NCBI RefSeq assembly: GCF_030148435.1
Contig: NZ_JASBTN010000001.1
Span: 1 to 64,000, forward strand
Length of the DNA: 64,000 nt
Reading direction: 5' to 3'
Origin: Aliiroseovarius sp.
Lineage (GTDB): Bacteria > Pseudomonadota > Alphaproteobacteria > Rhodobacterales > Rhodobacteraceae
In this document: in pieces, positions 35,467 through 43,725 of the stretch
Layout of the letters: each line of letters starts with the position of its first letter
Numbering within the stretch: the first letter of the stretch is position 1
Program-made: the position numbers and the translations under genes
Notes under the pieces: generated by a model
Told to the model about the DNA's origin: nothing
Seen by the model: only the letters and a program-made list of their open reading frames with translations
The model's database searches: none

Positions 35467-37266
35467 ATGACCCAGGACAGCGGTCAAGAACCGAAGAAAC
35501 CGATCTGGCGGCGCACCCTCATCTGGGGCATGCCCATCGCCGCAGTTGCGGGCATTTTTGTCGCCGGCATCATCTTCTGGGGTGGTTTCAACACCGCCAT
35601 GGAAGCGACCAACACCAAGGATTTCTGCATCTCGTGCCACGAGATGGGGGATTTCGTTTATGAAGAATACAAGGGCACGATCCACGATGTGAACCGGTCC
35701 GGCGTGGGCGCGGTCTGTTCCGACTGCCACGTGCCGAAGGACTGGACCCACAAGATCATCCGCAAGATCAAGGCCTCCAGGGAAGTCTGGGGCAAGATCA
35801 CCGGCAAGATCTCGACGCCCGAGAAATTCGACGCCCACCGCCTGCAACTGGCGATGAACGAATGGGAGCGGATGAAACGCACGGACTCGGTCGAATGCCG
35901 CAACTGCCACGACTTCGAATCGATGATGCCGGAATTCCAGGCCCCGCGCGCGCGCCAGCAGCACCTGAACGCGATGGAGACGGGCCAGACCTGTATCGAC
36001 TGCCACAAGGGCATTGCCCACCTCGACCTGCGTGACCGTGCGGACGAGGACTACCTGGCCGCGCTGGAGGCGCCGAACCCGGAATTCATCCGCAAAGTGC
36101 CGGAGGAATACCTGGCAAGCCTCGCGCGCATCGAAACGATCGAGGCCGAAGAGGCAGCCGCTGCCAAGGCCGAGGACGAGGCCGCGCGTCAGCGCATTGC
36201 CGATGCCGTCGCCAATGCACGCGCAGATGAACGCGCCAAGGTCGAAGCCGAGATGGCCGGCACCGCCAGCGCCGTCGATGAAGGTGTCGACGTGGCGCCG
36301 AACATCGACTGGGGCACGGTTGCCTCCAGCGACCTGACCCTGTTCTACCCGGGACAGGCAAGCTTCGAATGGGTGCAGAACGGCAAGACCCACGGTGGCG
36401 CACGTCCGTTGACCCAGGGTGGCGATGCCTGCACGACCTGCCACGCCAAGGAACTGGAAGACATCGGCAACAAGATCGTCGCCGGCGGCGGCGGCAAGAA
36501 CGACGAGCTGGAACCGACCCCGATTCCGGGCAAACGTGGGACGATCGGTGCCACGGTCCAGGCAGCCTATGATGCGGACAATGTCTACTTCCGTCTGCAA
36601 TGGCAGAATGCGATCCATGCCCCCGCGCCCTTTGTGGACGGCGGCAAGATGGACCCGGATAACCAGATCAAGGTCGCGATGATGATCACCGGGACCGGCA
36701 TCGAGATGGGTGATCAGGTGGGGTGCTGGGCGTCCTGCCACGCCGACAACACCTACATGCCCTTCGATCCGGGCGCCGAGGCGATTGCCGCAAACGGCGA
36801 AGTGGCCACCGCGCTGATGGCCGAAGAGACCATCACCAAATACCTGACGGAAAGTCGCACCAAGGTTGAGGTCAAGGGGCGCCGCGGCAAGGCCCAGGGT
36901 GGCTGGGACAAACTGGCCGAGGCCGCTCAGATCGAGCAGTACCTGGCCGACGGCACCTATCTGGACCTGATGCGTGTCTACGCCGATGGCTCCGCCTCGA
37001 ACGGCTACCGGCTGGAACGCCGGGTCGAGAACGACGGTGATATCGCGGCGCAGGCCAAGCTGGGTGACGATGGCATGTGGACCGTGGTCTTCTCGCGGCC
37101 GCTGGTCGGCGGGGTGGGCGACGTGCCGCTTGAATCCGGCAAGACCTATACGGTCGGCTTTGCGATCCACGACGATTACGCCGCCGCACGCTTCCACCAT
37201 GTGACGTTGGACACCACCATGGCGCTCGACGACCCGGAGGCCCAGATCAACGTGGTTGGTCAATAA
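35467..37266 (+). CDS. NapC/NirT-type multihaem cytochrome fused to an EB_dh-like haem domain
   Basis: A 599-residue membrane-anchored cytochrome. One helix (about 20-42) is followed by a NapC/NirT tetrahaem domain with CISCH (54-58), CSDCH (84-88), CRNCH (144-148) and CIDCH (176-180). A charged Ala/Glu-rich linker (about 225-265) leads to a C-terminal 320-residue part with CTTCH (322-326), an atypical CWASCH (420-425, CX3CH), and the beta-sandwich pattern of ethylbenzene-dehydrogenase-type haem proteins. It probably takes electrons from quinol and passes them to periplasmic partners such as NirS. Its nirT-like position after nirS supports this; the extra domain is unusual. Confidence 0.88.
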   Translation: MTQDSGQEPKKPIWRRTLIWGMPIAAVAGIFVAGIIFWGGFNTAMEATNTKDFCISCHEMGDFVYEEYKGTIHDVNRSGVGAVCSDCHVPKDWTHKIIRKIKASREVWGKITGKISTPEKFDAHRLQLAMNEWERMKRTDSVECRNCHDFESMMPEFQAPRARQQHLNAMETGQTCIDCHKGIAHLDLRDRADEDYLAALEAPNPEFIRKVPEEYLASLARIETIEAEEAAAAKAEDEAARQRIADAVANARADERAKVEAEMAGTASAVDEGVDVAPNIDWGTVASSDLTLFYPGQASFEWVQNGKTHGGARPLTQGGDACTTCHAKELEDIGNKIVAGGGGKNDELEPTPIPGKRGTIGATVQAAYDADNVYFRLQWQNAIHAPAPFVDGGKMDPDNQIKVAMMITGTGIEMGDQVGCWASCHADNTYMPFDPGAEAIAANGEVATALMAEETITKYLTESRTKVEVKGRRGKAQGGWDKLAEAAQIEQYLADGTYLDLMRVYADGSASNGYRLERRVENDGDIAAQAKLGDDGMWTVVFSRPLVGGVGDVPLESGKTYTVGFAIHDDYAAARFHHVTLDTTMALDDPEAQINVVGQ

Positions 37267-37276
37267 GAACAAAGAC

Positions 37277-37308
37277 GCGGCCGCCCCTTGGGGCGGCCGC
37301 TTTTCTTT
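37277..37308 (+). terminator. Rho-independent terminator after the multihaem cytochrome
   Basis: GCGGCCGCCCC (37277-37287) and GGGGCGGCCGC (37290-37300) form a perfect 11-base stem, followed by TTTTCTTT. It starts 10 bases past the cytochrome stop. Confidence 0.92.
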
Positions 37309-37343
37309 GGCATTATGCAGAGGATTTCAGAGAGGACACCATC

Positions 37344-37772
37344 ATGCGAATCCCCCTTTCCCCCTTCGCATTCGCCGCCGCGCTGGCAAGCGCGGCTTTG
37401 CCCGTTCTGGCGGGCGACAAGACCGAGGCCGAGATTGCCGAGATCTGCGGCGAAGCCGAAGAACGCTATGTCGATATCTACGGCGCCCCGTCGGCCGAGG
37501 CCGAAGGCGTGACTGTTGTCACCATGTACAAGTACAGCTTCTGCCCGCCCGAGATCGCCGTGCCCGTCGGCACCACCGTGCGCTGGGTCAATGTCGACAG
37601 GCGCACCAGCCATTCGGTGATCGCGAAGGGCCAGCCGGAAAGCGACCGGGTTTTCCCCGAGGAGGCGATCGAGTTTACCTTCCTGGAGGCCAGTGACCCG
37701 CAGGAATATCTCTGTGGGCCGCACTGGGAAAGCCACGAGATGATCGGCATGGTCACAGTTGTCGAGGAATAA
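37344..37772 (+). CDS. Periplasmic cupredoxin (blue copper protein)
   Basis: A 142-residue protein with a signal peptide ending LPVLA. The plastocyanin-like fold contains SFCPPEIAVPVGTTVRW, a first copper His in TSHSVI (His90), and a C-terminal loop LCGPHWESHEM with Cys124, His127 and a Met at 133 or 136 as the probable ligands. Two further Cys (35 and 67) could form a disulfide. Between the multihaem cytochrome and the nirE operon, it is a likely soluble electron carrier to NirS or NorCB. A terminator separates it from the cytochrome gene, so it may have its own promoter. Confidence 0.88.
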   Translation: MRIPLSPFAFAAALASAALPVLAGDKTEAEIAEICGEAEERYVDIYGAPSAEAEGVTVVTMYKYSFCPPEIAVPVGTTVRWVNVDRRTSHSVIAKGQPESDRVFPEEAIEFTFLEASDPQEYLCGPHWESHEMIGMVTVVEE

Positions 37773-38312
37773 GGGCCCCCGGGCTCCCGCGGCCGTATTG
37801 TACCTTTGCGCCTAAGCGCCCTTCCCGGAAATTCTCCGGCAAACCCCACTCACCTGGCCCGCCACTGCAGGGCGCAGGAGAATGCCGTGTCGACCGGGCT
37901 CCAGCACGCGGCTTCGCGTGTCGCGCACCCTTCCCGGGCGAAACCCCTGGACGTTTACGCTGACAGTCCGCGCAGGGCCGTATTCAATCGCATGTGTGGC
38001 TTCGTCGCGCTGGAACGATGGCCACGGGACCGTGAGGACCGGTCCTTCAAAGAGCTGAAATCGCGCCTTTTAGGGTAGGTCGCCTGATGCAGGGTGACAG
38101 AGAAAATTGTTTGAATACAAGGGGGTTGAGCCAAAGCATGGCCCCCTTAACTTATGTCAAGGAATAGCAGCCCCCCCTGCGGCATTTTACCTTTGAAACC
38201 GGACCGAGCCTCACCCGCCGGCAATGTCATCGATTCGACACGCGCTGAAAGGGCGCGCCTGTCCGCGGGAGGGGTTTGCATCCAGCCAACCCTTGGGAAG
38301 AGCGAGACACAC
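37773..38312. promoter_or_regulatory. Regulatory interval upstream of nirE
   Basis: 540 bases without a convincing gene. An open frame at 37806-38078 has no recognisable product. GGGGGTTGAGCCAAAGCATG GCCCCC-type sequence at 38121-38147 can fold into an interrupted hairpin. Next to it is TTAACTTATGTCAA, a one-mismatch box, 153 bases before the nirE ATG. The leader between box and gene is long and G-rich in its last third, so nirE may have a substantial untranslated region. Confidence 0.55.
38147..38160 (+). promoter_or_regulatory. FNR/DNR-type box upstream of nirE
   Basis: TTAACTTATGTCAA matches TTGAC-N4-GTCAA with one mismatch (A for G). It is the only such site before the nirE operon and would place the transcription start near 38195. 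Confidence 0.6.
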
Positions 38313-39074
38313 ATGACCGGCAAAGTTCACCTCATCGGCGCAGGCCCTGGAGATCCCGAACTGCTGACCTTGAAGGCTGCCCGTTTGATCGCCGAGGCGA
38401 CCTGTGTGGTCTATGACCGCCTGGTCTCGGACGAAATCATCGCCATGGCGAACCCCGAGGCGAAGATGATCTTTGTCGGCAAGATGCCGCAATGCCACCC
38501 CGTGACCCAGGACCGCATCAACGAGATCCTGGTCGAGGAGGCGCAGGCGGGCCAGGTGGTTGCCCGGCTGAAAGGGGGCGATCCGCTGATTTTCGGCCGC
38601 GGCTCGGAGGAGGCCGCTTACCTGGCGGAGCATGATGTCGAGGCCGAATATGTGCCCGGCATTACCGCCGCCCAGGGGGCCGCCACCGTGTCCGGCGTGC
38701 CGCTGACTCACCGGGGGCTGGCCACCGGTGTGCTATATGTCACCGGCCACCGCCAGGCCGACAAGGTGCTGGACCTCGACTGGAAACGACTGGCCGACCC
38801 GATGACCACGCTGGTGGTCTACATGGGGGTTTCGTCGATCGGCCAGATCGCCATGGGCCTGATGACCGAAGGCCTGCCGGGCTCTACCCCGGTGATGGCG
38901 ATCTCGAAGGCCACGAATGCGGATGAACGCCGCATGGTTTCGACCCTGTCCAACATTGCCGCGGATACCCGCGATGCCGGGCTGAAACCGCCCACCCTGT
39001 TCATCATCGGCCAGGTCGTGTCGCTCTATGGCCGCCAGGCCGTGCCCTCGCGGGAGGTTGCTGCAAATGCCTGA
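38313..39074 (+). CDS. nirE: Uroporphyrinogen-III C-methyltransferase NirE
   Basis: A 253-residue SAM-dependent methyltransferase making precorrin-2, the first committed step of haem d1 synthesis. VHLIGAGPGDPELLTLKAAR is the SUMT signature, and VYDRLVSDEI, RLKGGDPLIFGRG and PGITAAQGAA are the substrate and SAM loops. ATG 38313 is chosen because MTGKVHLIGAGPGDP is the family start; the frame is open upstream. The next gene starts 8 bases before its stop. It opens the operon nirE-C-F-DL-G-H-J-N-cbiX. Confidence 0.95.
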   Translation: MTGKVHLIGAGPGDPELLTLKAARLIAEATCVVYDRLVSDEIIAMANPEAKMIFVGKMPQCHPVTQDRINEILVEEAQAGQVVARLKGGDPLIFGRGSEEAAYLAEHDVEAEYVPGITAAQGAATVSGVPLTHRGLATGVLYVTGHRQADKVLDLDWKRLADPMTTLVVYMGVSSIGQIAMGLMTEGLPGSTPVMAISKATNADERRMVSTLSNIAADTRDAGLKPPTLFIIGQVVSLYGRQAVPSREVAANA

Positions 39075-39387
39075 ACTGGTTGCCCTCTCCCTTCTGGCGA
39101 CCACACTGGCCATGGCTGCCCCTCCGGCCATGGCCGACAGCCTCGATCCTGATGCGCTCAAGCGACTGGTGCATCAGGATTGCGGCTCCTGCCACGGGTT
39201 GACGCTGAAAGGCGGTCTGGGGCCGGATATCCGCCCCCAAACGCTGGAGGGCTACGACCCGGAAATTCTGCAATTCATCATCCTCGAAGGCATGCCGGGC
39301 ACCGCCATGCCGCCGTGGTAGCCGCTGATCAGCGAGGCGGAAGCCGCCTGGATCGCCGATTACCTCCTGAAGGGAGACACCGAATGA
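39067..39387 (+). pseudogene. nirC: NirC c-type cytochrome interrupted by an in-frame TAG
   Basis: The frame from ATG 39067 encodes a small periplasmic cytochrome c: a signal peptide (LSLLATTLAMAAPPAMA), the haem site CGSCHG, and the late Met-ligand region MPGTAMPPW. There TAG (39319-39321) stops translation at 84 residues. The same frame continues open for 21 codons (PLISEAEAAWIADYLLKG...) to TGA 39385-39387, which overlaps the nirF ATG. That tail matches the closing helix of NirC-type cytochromes, so the intact gene had about 106 codons. It could be a true nonsense mutation, a sequencing error, or a tolerated truncation. NirC is thought to pass electrons in d1 assembly or to NirS. Confidence 0.78.
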
Positions 39388-40544
39388 AACGGCTGATTTC
39401 GACCCTTGCTCTGGGCATCGCCCTGGCCACCCCCGCCCTGTCCGACACCCTTGCCACCGGCGACCTGGGCCTGATCATCGAACGCGCCAAGGGGTCGGTC
39501 GTCCTGATCGACCAGTCGGACCGCGCCGCATTGGCCCGGATCGAGGGGCTGGGCGATCTTTCGCATGCCTCGATGGTCTACAGTTCGGACGAGCGCTATG
39601 CCTACGTGTTCGGCCGCGACGGCGGGCTGACCAAGGTCGATATCGTCGAGCGCAAGATCGCCAAGCGCGTCGTGCAGGGTGGCAACTCGATCGGCGGGGC
39701 GATCTCGGACGACGGCACGCTGGTGGCCGTGTCGAACTACGAACCCGGCGGAGTACGCATCTTCGACGCCGAAACGCTGGAGATGGTCGCTGACATCCCG
39801 ACCGCATCCAAAACCATCGGCCTGGTCGATGCCCCGGGCCGTCGCTTCGTCTTTACCATGTGGGACACGGGCGAGACCTGGATCGCCGACATGGACGGGG
39901 TGGAACCGGGCGCCGAGCCCAGGATCACCAAGATCCCCGAGATGGGCGAAAACCCCTATGACGCGTTGATCACTGCCAATGGCCGCACCTATATCACCGG
40001 TCTCTTCGGTGAAGACGGGCTGACCGCCCTGGACCTGTGGGACGAGAGCCCGGAACCCATCCGCGTGCTGCCGGACTACGGCCGCGGGCAGGAGGAAATG
40101 CCGGTCTACAAGATGCCCCATCTGGAAGGTTGGGCCGATACCGGCGCCGAGTTCGTGCTGCCCGCCGTGGGCCACCACGAGGTGCTGTGGATCGACAGCG
40201 ACAGCTTGCAGGAGACCGCGCGCACCAAGACCTACGGCCAGCCGGTTTTCGCCATGGCCCGACCCGATGGGCGCCAGGTCTGGGTGAACTTCGCCCACCC
40301 GCTGAACGACACGATTCAGGTGATCGACACCGTGACCAAGGAAGTCGTGCATGAGTTCAAGCCCGGTCCGGGCGTTCTGCACATGGAGTTTACCCCGCGC
40401 GGGCACGAGATCTGGGTCTCGGTCCGCGACGAGAACAAGGTCAAGATCTACGACACCGAGACATTCGAGCTCCTGTCCGAGATCGACGCCGACAGCCCCT
40501 CGGGCATTTTCTTTACCGCGCGTGCGCACAGAACCGGATTGTAA
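39384..40544 (+). CDS. nirF: Haem d1 biosynthesis protein NirF
   Basis: A 386-residue periplasmic protein with a signal peptide ending TPALS. The rest is a d1-propeller-like fold without the cytochrome c domain: YVFGRDGGLTKVDIVERKI, SNYEPGGVRIFDAETLEMV and VWVNFAHPLNDTIQVIDT are typical. NirF is needed for the late steps of d1 assembly. No lipobox Cys follows the signal peptide, so this form is soluble. ATG 39384 overlaps the original nirC stop, which preserves coupling in the intact operon. Confidence 0.95.
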   Translation: MKRLISTLALGIALATPALSDTLATGDLGLIIERAKGSVVLIDQSDRAALARIEGLGDLSHASMVYSSDERYAYVFGRDGGLTKVDIVERKIAKRVVQGGNSIGGAISDDGTLVAVSNYEPGGVRIFDAETLEMVADIPTASKTIGLVDAPGRRFVFTMWDTGETWIADMDGVEPGAEPRITKIPEMGENPYDALITANGRTYITGLFGEDGLTALDLWDESPEPIRVLPDYGRGQEEMPVYKMPHLEGWADTGAEFVLPAVGHHEVLWIDSDSLQETARTKTYGQPVFAMARPDGRQVWVNFAHPLNDTIQVIDTVTKEVVHEFKPGPGVLHMEFTPRGHEIWVSVRDENKVKIYDTETFELLSEIDADSPSGIFFTARAHRTGL

Positions 40545-40547
40545 GTC

Positions 40548-41543
40548 ATGAGACTGGTTGCCGACCCCGCCGACCGCCGCCTGCTGGACGATTTCCAGCG
40601 AGATTTTCCGGTCACGCCCCATCCCTTCGCCCTCCTCGCCGAAGAGGTGGATCTGAGCGAGGCCGAGGTGGTGCGCCGGCTGAACGCCATGCGTCAGACC
40701 GGCCGGATCACCCGGGTCGGCGGCACCTGCGCGCCCAACACCCTTTCGGCCTCGACCCTGGCCGCCGTGGCCGCCCCGGCGGACCGGATCGAGGGTGTCG
40801 CCGAGATCATCAATGACGAGCCGGGGGTGAATCACTCCTACGAGCGCGAGGATGACTGGAACATCTGGTTCGTCGCCACCGGTCCGGACCGCACCCATGT
40901 GGACGCGACGCTGGCCCGGATCGAGGAACGCACCGGCCTCACCGTGCTGGACCTGCGCCTGGTGCGGCCGTTCAACGTTGATCTGGGTTTCAAGATGGAT
41001 GGCACCACGAACCCGGTGAATCCGCCCGCGCCTCGAGCGGCCGATCTGGACGTGATCCAGCCCGGCGACCGCGACCTGATGCAGGCCCTGTGCCAGGGGG
41101 TGCCGATCGTGCCGCGCCCTTATCAGGCGCTGGCCGAGAGCCTGGGACGCAGCGAAAACGAGGTGCTGGACCGCATCAGCGCGCTTTCCGATGCAGGCAT
41201 CCTGTCGCGGCTGGGCGTGATCGTGCGCCACCGCGCGCTGGGCTGGCGGTCGAATGCGATGGTGGTCTGGGATCTGCCCCATGACGCCATTACCGAAGCC
41301 GGCCCGCAACTGGCCGCGCTTCCCGGCGTGACCCTGTGTTACGAGCGTAGCCCGGTCGAAGGCACCTGGCCCTACCGCCTCTATTCGATGATCCATGCCA
41401 AGTCCCGCGAGGATGCACTGGAGGTGCTGGATCGCGCATCGAACCTGCCCGCGCTGCGGGGGGTAGATCACAAACCGCTCTTCTCCACCCGCTGCTTCCG
41501 CCAGACCGGCGCGATGATTGCCGACCGCAGGGAGCGCGCGTGA
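40548..41543 (+). CDS. nirD: Fused siroheme decarboxylase subunits NirDL
   Basis: A 331-residue protein made of two AsnC/Lrp-like halves joined by a short Pro-rich linker (near residue 155). Each half has an HTH-like part (LAEEVDLSEAEVVRRLNAMR; LAESLGRSENEVLDRISALS) and a ferredoxin-like domain (NHSYEREDDWNIWFVAT; CYERSPVEGTWPYRLYSMIH). In denitrifiers these are not regulators: NirD, L, G and H decarboxylate siroheme to didecarboxysiroheme on the way to haem d1. The D-L fusion is known in other nir clusters. It is coupled to nirG. Confidence 0.94.
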   Translation: MRLVADPADRRLLDDFQRDFPVTPHPFALLAEEVDLSEAEVVRRLNAMRQTGRITRVGGTCAPNTLSASTLAAVAAPADRIEGVAEIINDEPGVNHSYEREDDWNIWFVATGPDRTHVDATLARIEERTGLTVLDLRLVRPFNVDLGFKMDGTTNPVNPPAPRAADLDVIQPGDRDLMQALCQGVPIVPRPYQALAESLGRSENEVLDRISALSDAGILSRLGVIVRHRALGWRSNAMVVWDLPHDAITEAGPQLAALPGVTLCYERSPVEGTWPYRLYSMIHAKSREDALEVLDRASNLPALRGVDHKPLFSTRCFRQTGAMIADRRERA

Positions 41544-42016
41544 TGGTGGCCCGTGACCGGACGCCCGCGGTTCTGGACGAGACCGACCGCCTGCTGGTGA
41601 ACGCGCTGCAGGATGACCTGTCGCTCGATCACCGCCCCTTTGCCACCTTGGCCGAAAAGCTGGGGCTGAGCGAGGATGAGGTGCTGACCCGCACCAAAGC
41701 CCTGCGCGAAGAGGGTGTCCTGACCCGGTTCGGCCCGTTCTTCGACGCGGCCGCCATGGGCGGGGCCTTCTGTCTTTGTGCCATGGCCGTGCCTGCCGAC
41801 CGTTTTGATACGGTCATGACTCGGGTCAATGCACACCCGGAAGTCGCGCATAATTATGAACGGACGCACCGGCTGAACATGTGGTTCGTTCTGGCGACGG
41901 AAACGCCCGGAGGGATCAAGGACGCAGCCGACAGGATCGAAGGGGAAACCGGCATCAAGGTGCATTGTTTCCCCAAACTGCAAGAGTTCTACATCGGGTT
42001 TCGGGTGGCCGCATGA
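41543..42016 (+). CDS. nirG: Siroheme decarboxylase subunit NirG
   Basis: A 157-residue AsnC/Lrp-like protein. LAEKLGLSEDEVLTRTKALR is the HTH-like segment and HNYERTHRLNMWFVLAT the siroheme-site signature. The stop/start overlap with nirDL is TGATG; I prefer ATG 41543 to the GTG one codon earlier because GGGAGCGCGCGTG gives good spacing. Together with NirDL and NirH it forms the decarboxylase set. Confidence 0.92.
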   Translation: MVARDRTPAVLDETDRLLVNALQDDLSLDHRPFATLAEKLGLSEDEVLTRTKALREEGVLTRFGPFFDAAAMGGAFCLCAMAVPADRFDTVMTRVNAHPEVAHNYERTHRLNMWFVLATETPGGIKDAADRIEGETGIKVHCFPKLQEFYIGFRVAA

Positions 42017-42504
42017 GCTATGTTCTCGACACGACGGATCGCGCGATAATCACCGCGCTGCAATCGGGCCTTCCGCTGGTGCCGGCCCCCTATGCCGAGG
42101 TGGCCGCGGGGCTGGAGCTTGCCGAGGACGAGCTTTGCACCCGCCTGCAAGCGATGAAGGACACCGGCGTCATCCGCCGTATCGCCGCAGCTCCCAACCA
42201 CTACAAGCTGGGCATGGTCGCCAATGGCATGACCGTCTGGGACGTGGATGACGCGCAGCTGTCCGAGCTTGGCCCGCTGGTCGGTGCGCTCGATTTCGTC
42301 AGCCATTGCTACGAACGGCCGCGCGATCTGCCGGACTGGCCCTATAACCTTTTTGCGATGGTCCACGGATCCTCGAAGGGCGAGGTGGAAGAGAAACGCG
42401 CCCGCATCACCGACCTCTTGGGCGATGCGCTCAATGGCAGCGACATCCTTTATTCCACCCGCATCCTGAAAAAGACGGGGCTGAGGCTCCGCAAGAAAGG
42501 ATAA
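42013..42504 (+). CDS. nirH: Siroheme decarboxylase subunit NirH
   Basis: A 163-residue AsnC/Lrp-like protein starting inside the nirG stop codon (ATGA). VAAGLELAEDELCTRLQAMK is the HTH-like part and HCYERPRDLPDWPYNLFAMV the ferredoxin-like signature with the conserved His/Tyr. It completes the NirDLGH set of haem d1 biosynthesis. Confidence 0.92.
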   Translation: MSYVLDTTDRAIITALQSGLPLVPAPYAEVAAGLELAEDELCTRLQAMKDTGVIRRIAAAPNHYKLGMVANGMTVWDVDDAQLSELGPLVGALDFVSHCYERPRDLPDWPYNLFAMVHGSSKGEVEEKRARITDLLGDALNGSDILYSTRILKKTGLRLRKKG

Positions 42505-42507
42505 ACC

Positions 42508-43725
42508 ATGTTTCGCCTGACCGAATACATGCACCAGCTGGTCGCGCCGACCCCGGTACGCCAACGCCGTGGCTCCGGCCTGCCGAAACCGGTGGTGATC
42601 TGGAACCTGACCCGCCGCTGCAACCTGAAATGCCGCCACTGTTATACGGTTTCGGCGGATGTGGATTTTCCCGGCGAGCTGACCCATGACCAGGCCATGG
42701 CCACGCTGGAGGATCTGGGGCAGTTCAAAGTACCCGCGATCATCCTGTCGGGCGGCGAGCCGCTGGACCGGTTCGATGTGTTCGAGATCGCCCATCGTGC
42801 CCGCGAACTGACGCGCGTTCTGGCCTTTTCCACCAATGGAACAAAGATTTACGGCGAAACCGCCGACAAGATTGCCGAGGTCGGGTTTGACTATGTCGGC
42901 ATCTCGATCGACGGGATTGGCAAGACCAACGACTGGTTTCGCGGCGTGGACGGTGCCTTTGACGATGCCGTGCGCGGCGTGCGCGAATTGAAGAAACGCG
43001 GCGTGAAGGTGGGCCTGCGTTTCTGCCTGACCGAGGGCACGCAGCACCACCTTGAGGATCTGTTGCAGCTCTGTGATGACGAGGGCGTGGACAAGTTCTA
43101 CCTGTCGCATCTGGTCTATGCCGGGCGGGGCGACAAGAACCGGGGCGAGGATGCCCACCACCTGATGACCCGCAAGGGTATGGACATCCTGATCGAACGC
43201 GCCTGGCTGGCCGCGGCCGAGGACATGCCGCTGGACATCGTGACCGGCAACAATGACGCCGACGCGGGCTATTTCCTGAAATGGGCCGCCAAGAATTTCG
43301 ACGCCGACAAGGTCGCCAACCTGCGCGAACATCTGGCTGCCTGGGGCGGCAATTCTTCTGGCATGGGAGTCGCGAACATTGACTTTCTGGGCAACGTACA
43401 CCCGGATACCTACTGGTCCGACTACACGATCGGTAGCGTGAAGAAGACACCGTTTTCCGAGCTCTGGACCGGCTCCGACCAGATGCTGGCCACCCTGCGC
43501 ACGCGGCCCCGCCCGTTGGAAGGGCGCTGCGGCGACTGTTCCCTGCAGGACGTCTGCGGCGGCAACACCCGCATTCGCGCGCTGCAGCTGACCGGCAACC
43601 CCTGGGCCGAGGATCCGGCCTGCTACCTGACGAATGACGAAATCGGTGTGACCGACACGGCCGAACGGCTGGAAGTCACCCCCTTCCGAGGCAAGAAACA
43701 TGACCCGAAACACCAGTTTTTCTAA
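42508..43725 (+). CDS. nirJ: Haem d1 biosynthesis radical SAM protein NirJ
   Basis: A 405-residue radical SAM enzyme that removes the propionate side chains and installs the oxo groups on the way to haem d1. CNLKCRHC gives Cys38, Cys42 and Cys45 for the [4Fe-4S]-SAM cluster; [17 protein letters not shown] is the GGEP SAM motif. A C-terminal SPASM-like region has [12 protein letters not shown] for auxiliary clusters. The start follows nirH by 3 bases. The nirN start lies 26 bases before its stop. Confidence 0.97.
   Translation: MFRLTEYMHQLVAPTPVRQRRGSGLPKPVVIWNLTRRCNLKCRHCYTVSADVDFPGELTHDQAMATLEDLGQFKVPAIILSGGEPLDRFDVFEIAHRARELTRVLAFSTNGTKIYGETADKIAEVGFDYVGISIDGIGKTNDWFRGVDGAFDDAVRGVRELKKRGVKVGLRFCLTEGTQHHLEDLLQLCDDEGVDKFYLSHLVYAGRGDKNRGEDAHHLMTRKGMDILIERAWLAAAEDMPLDIVTGNNDADAGYFLKWAAKNFDADKVANLREHLAAWGGNSSGMGVANIDFLGNVHPDTYWSDYTIGSVKKTPFSELWTGSDQMLATLRTRPRPLEGRCGDCSLQDVCGGNTRIRALQLTGNPWAEDPACYLTNDEIGVTDTAERLEVTPFRGKKHDPKHQFF

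Noticed and set aside
35326-37272. A 648-codon minus-strand frame opposite the multihaem cytochrome
   Set aside because: The plus strand has six haem motifs in one frame; the minus product shows none.
37806-38078. A 90-codon frame in the nirE leader
   Set aside because: No ribosome site, no recognisable protein, and low-complexity composition; treated as non-coding leader.
39360-41471. A 703-codon minus-strand frame across nirF and nirDL
   Set aside because: Antisense to two convincing haem d1 genes with coupled starts.
40548-42504. Three AsnC/Lrp-like genes as transcriptional regulators
   Set aside because: Their place between nirF and nirJ and the family features (HxYER, fused D-L) fit siroheme decarboxylase subunits rather than DNA-binding regulators.
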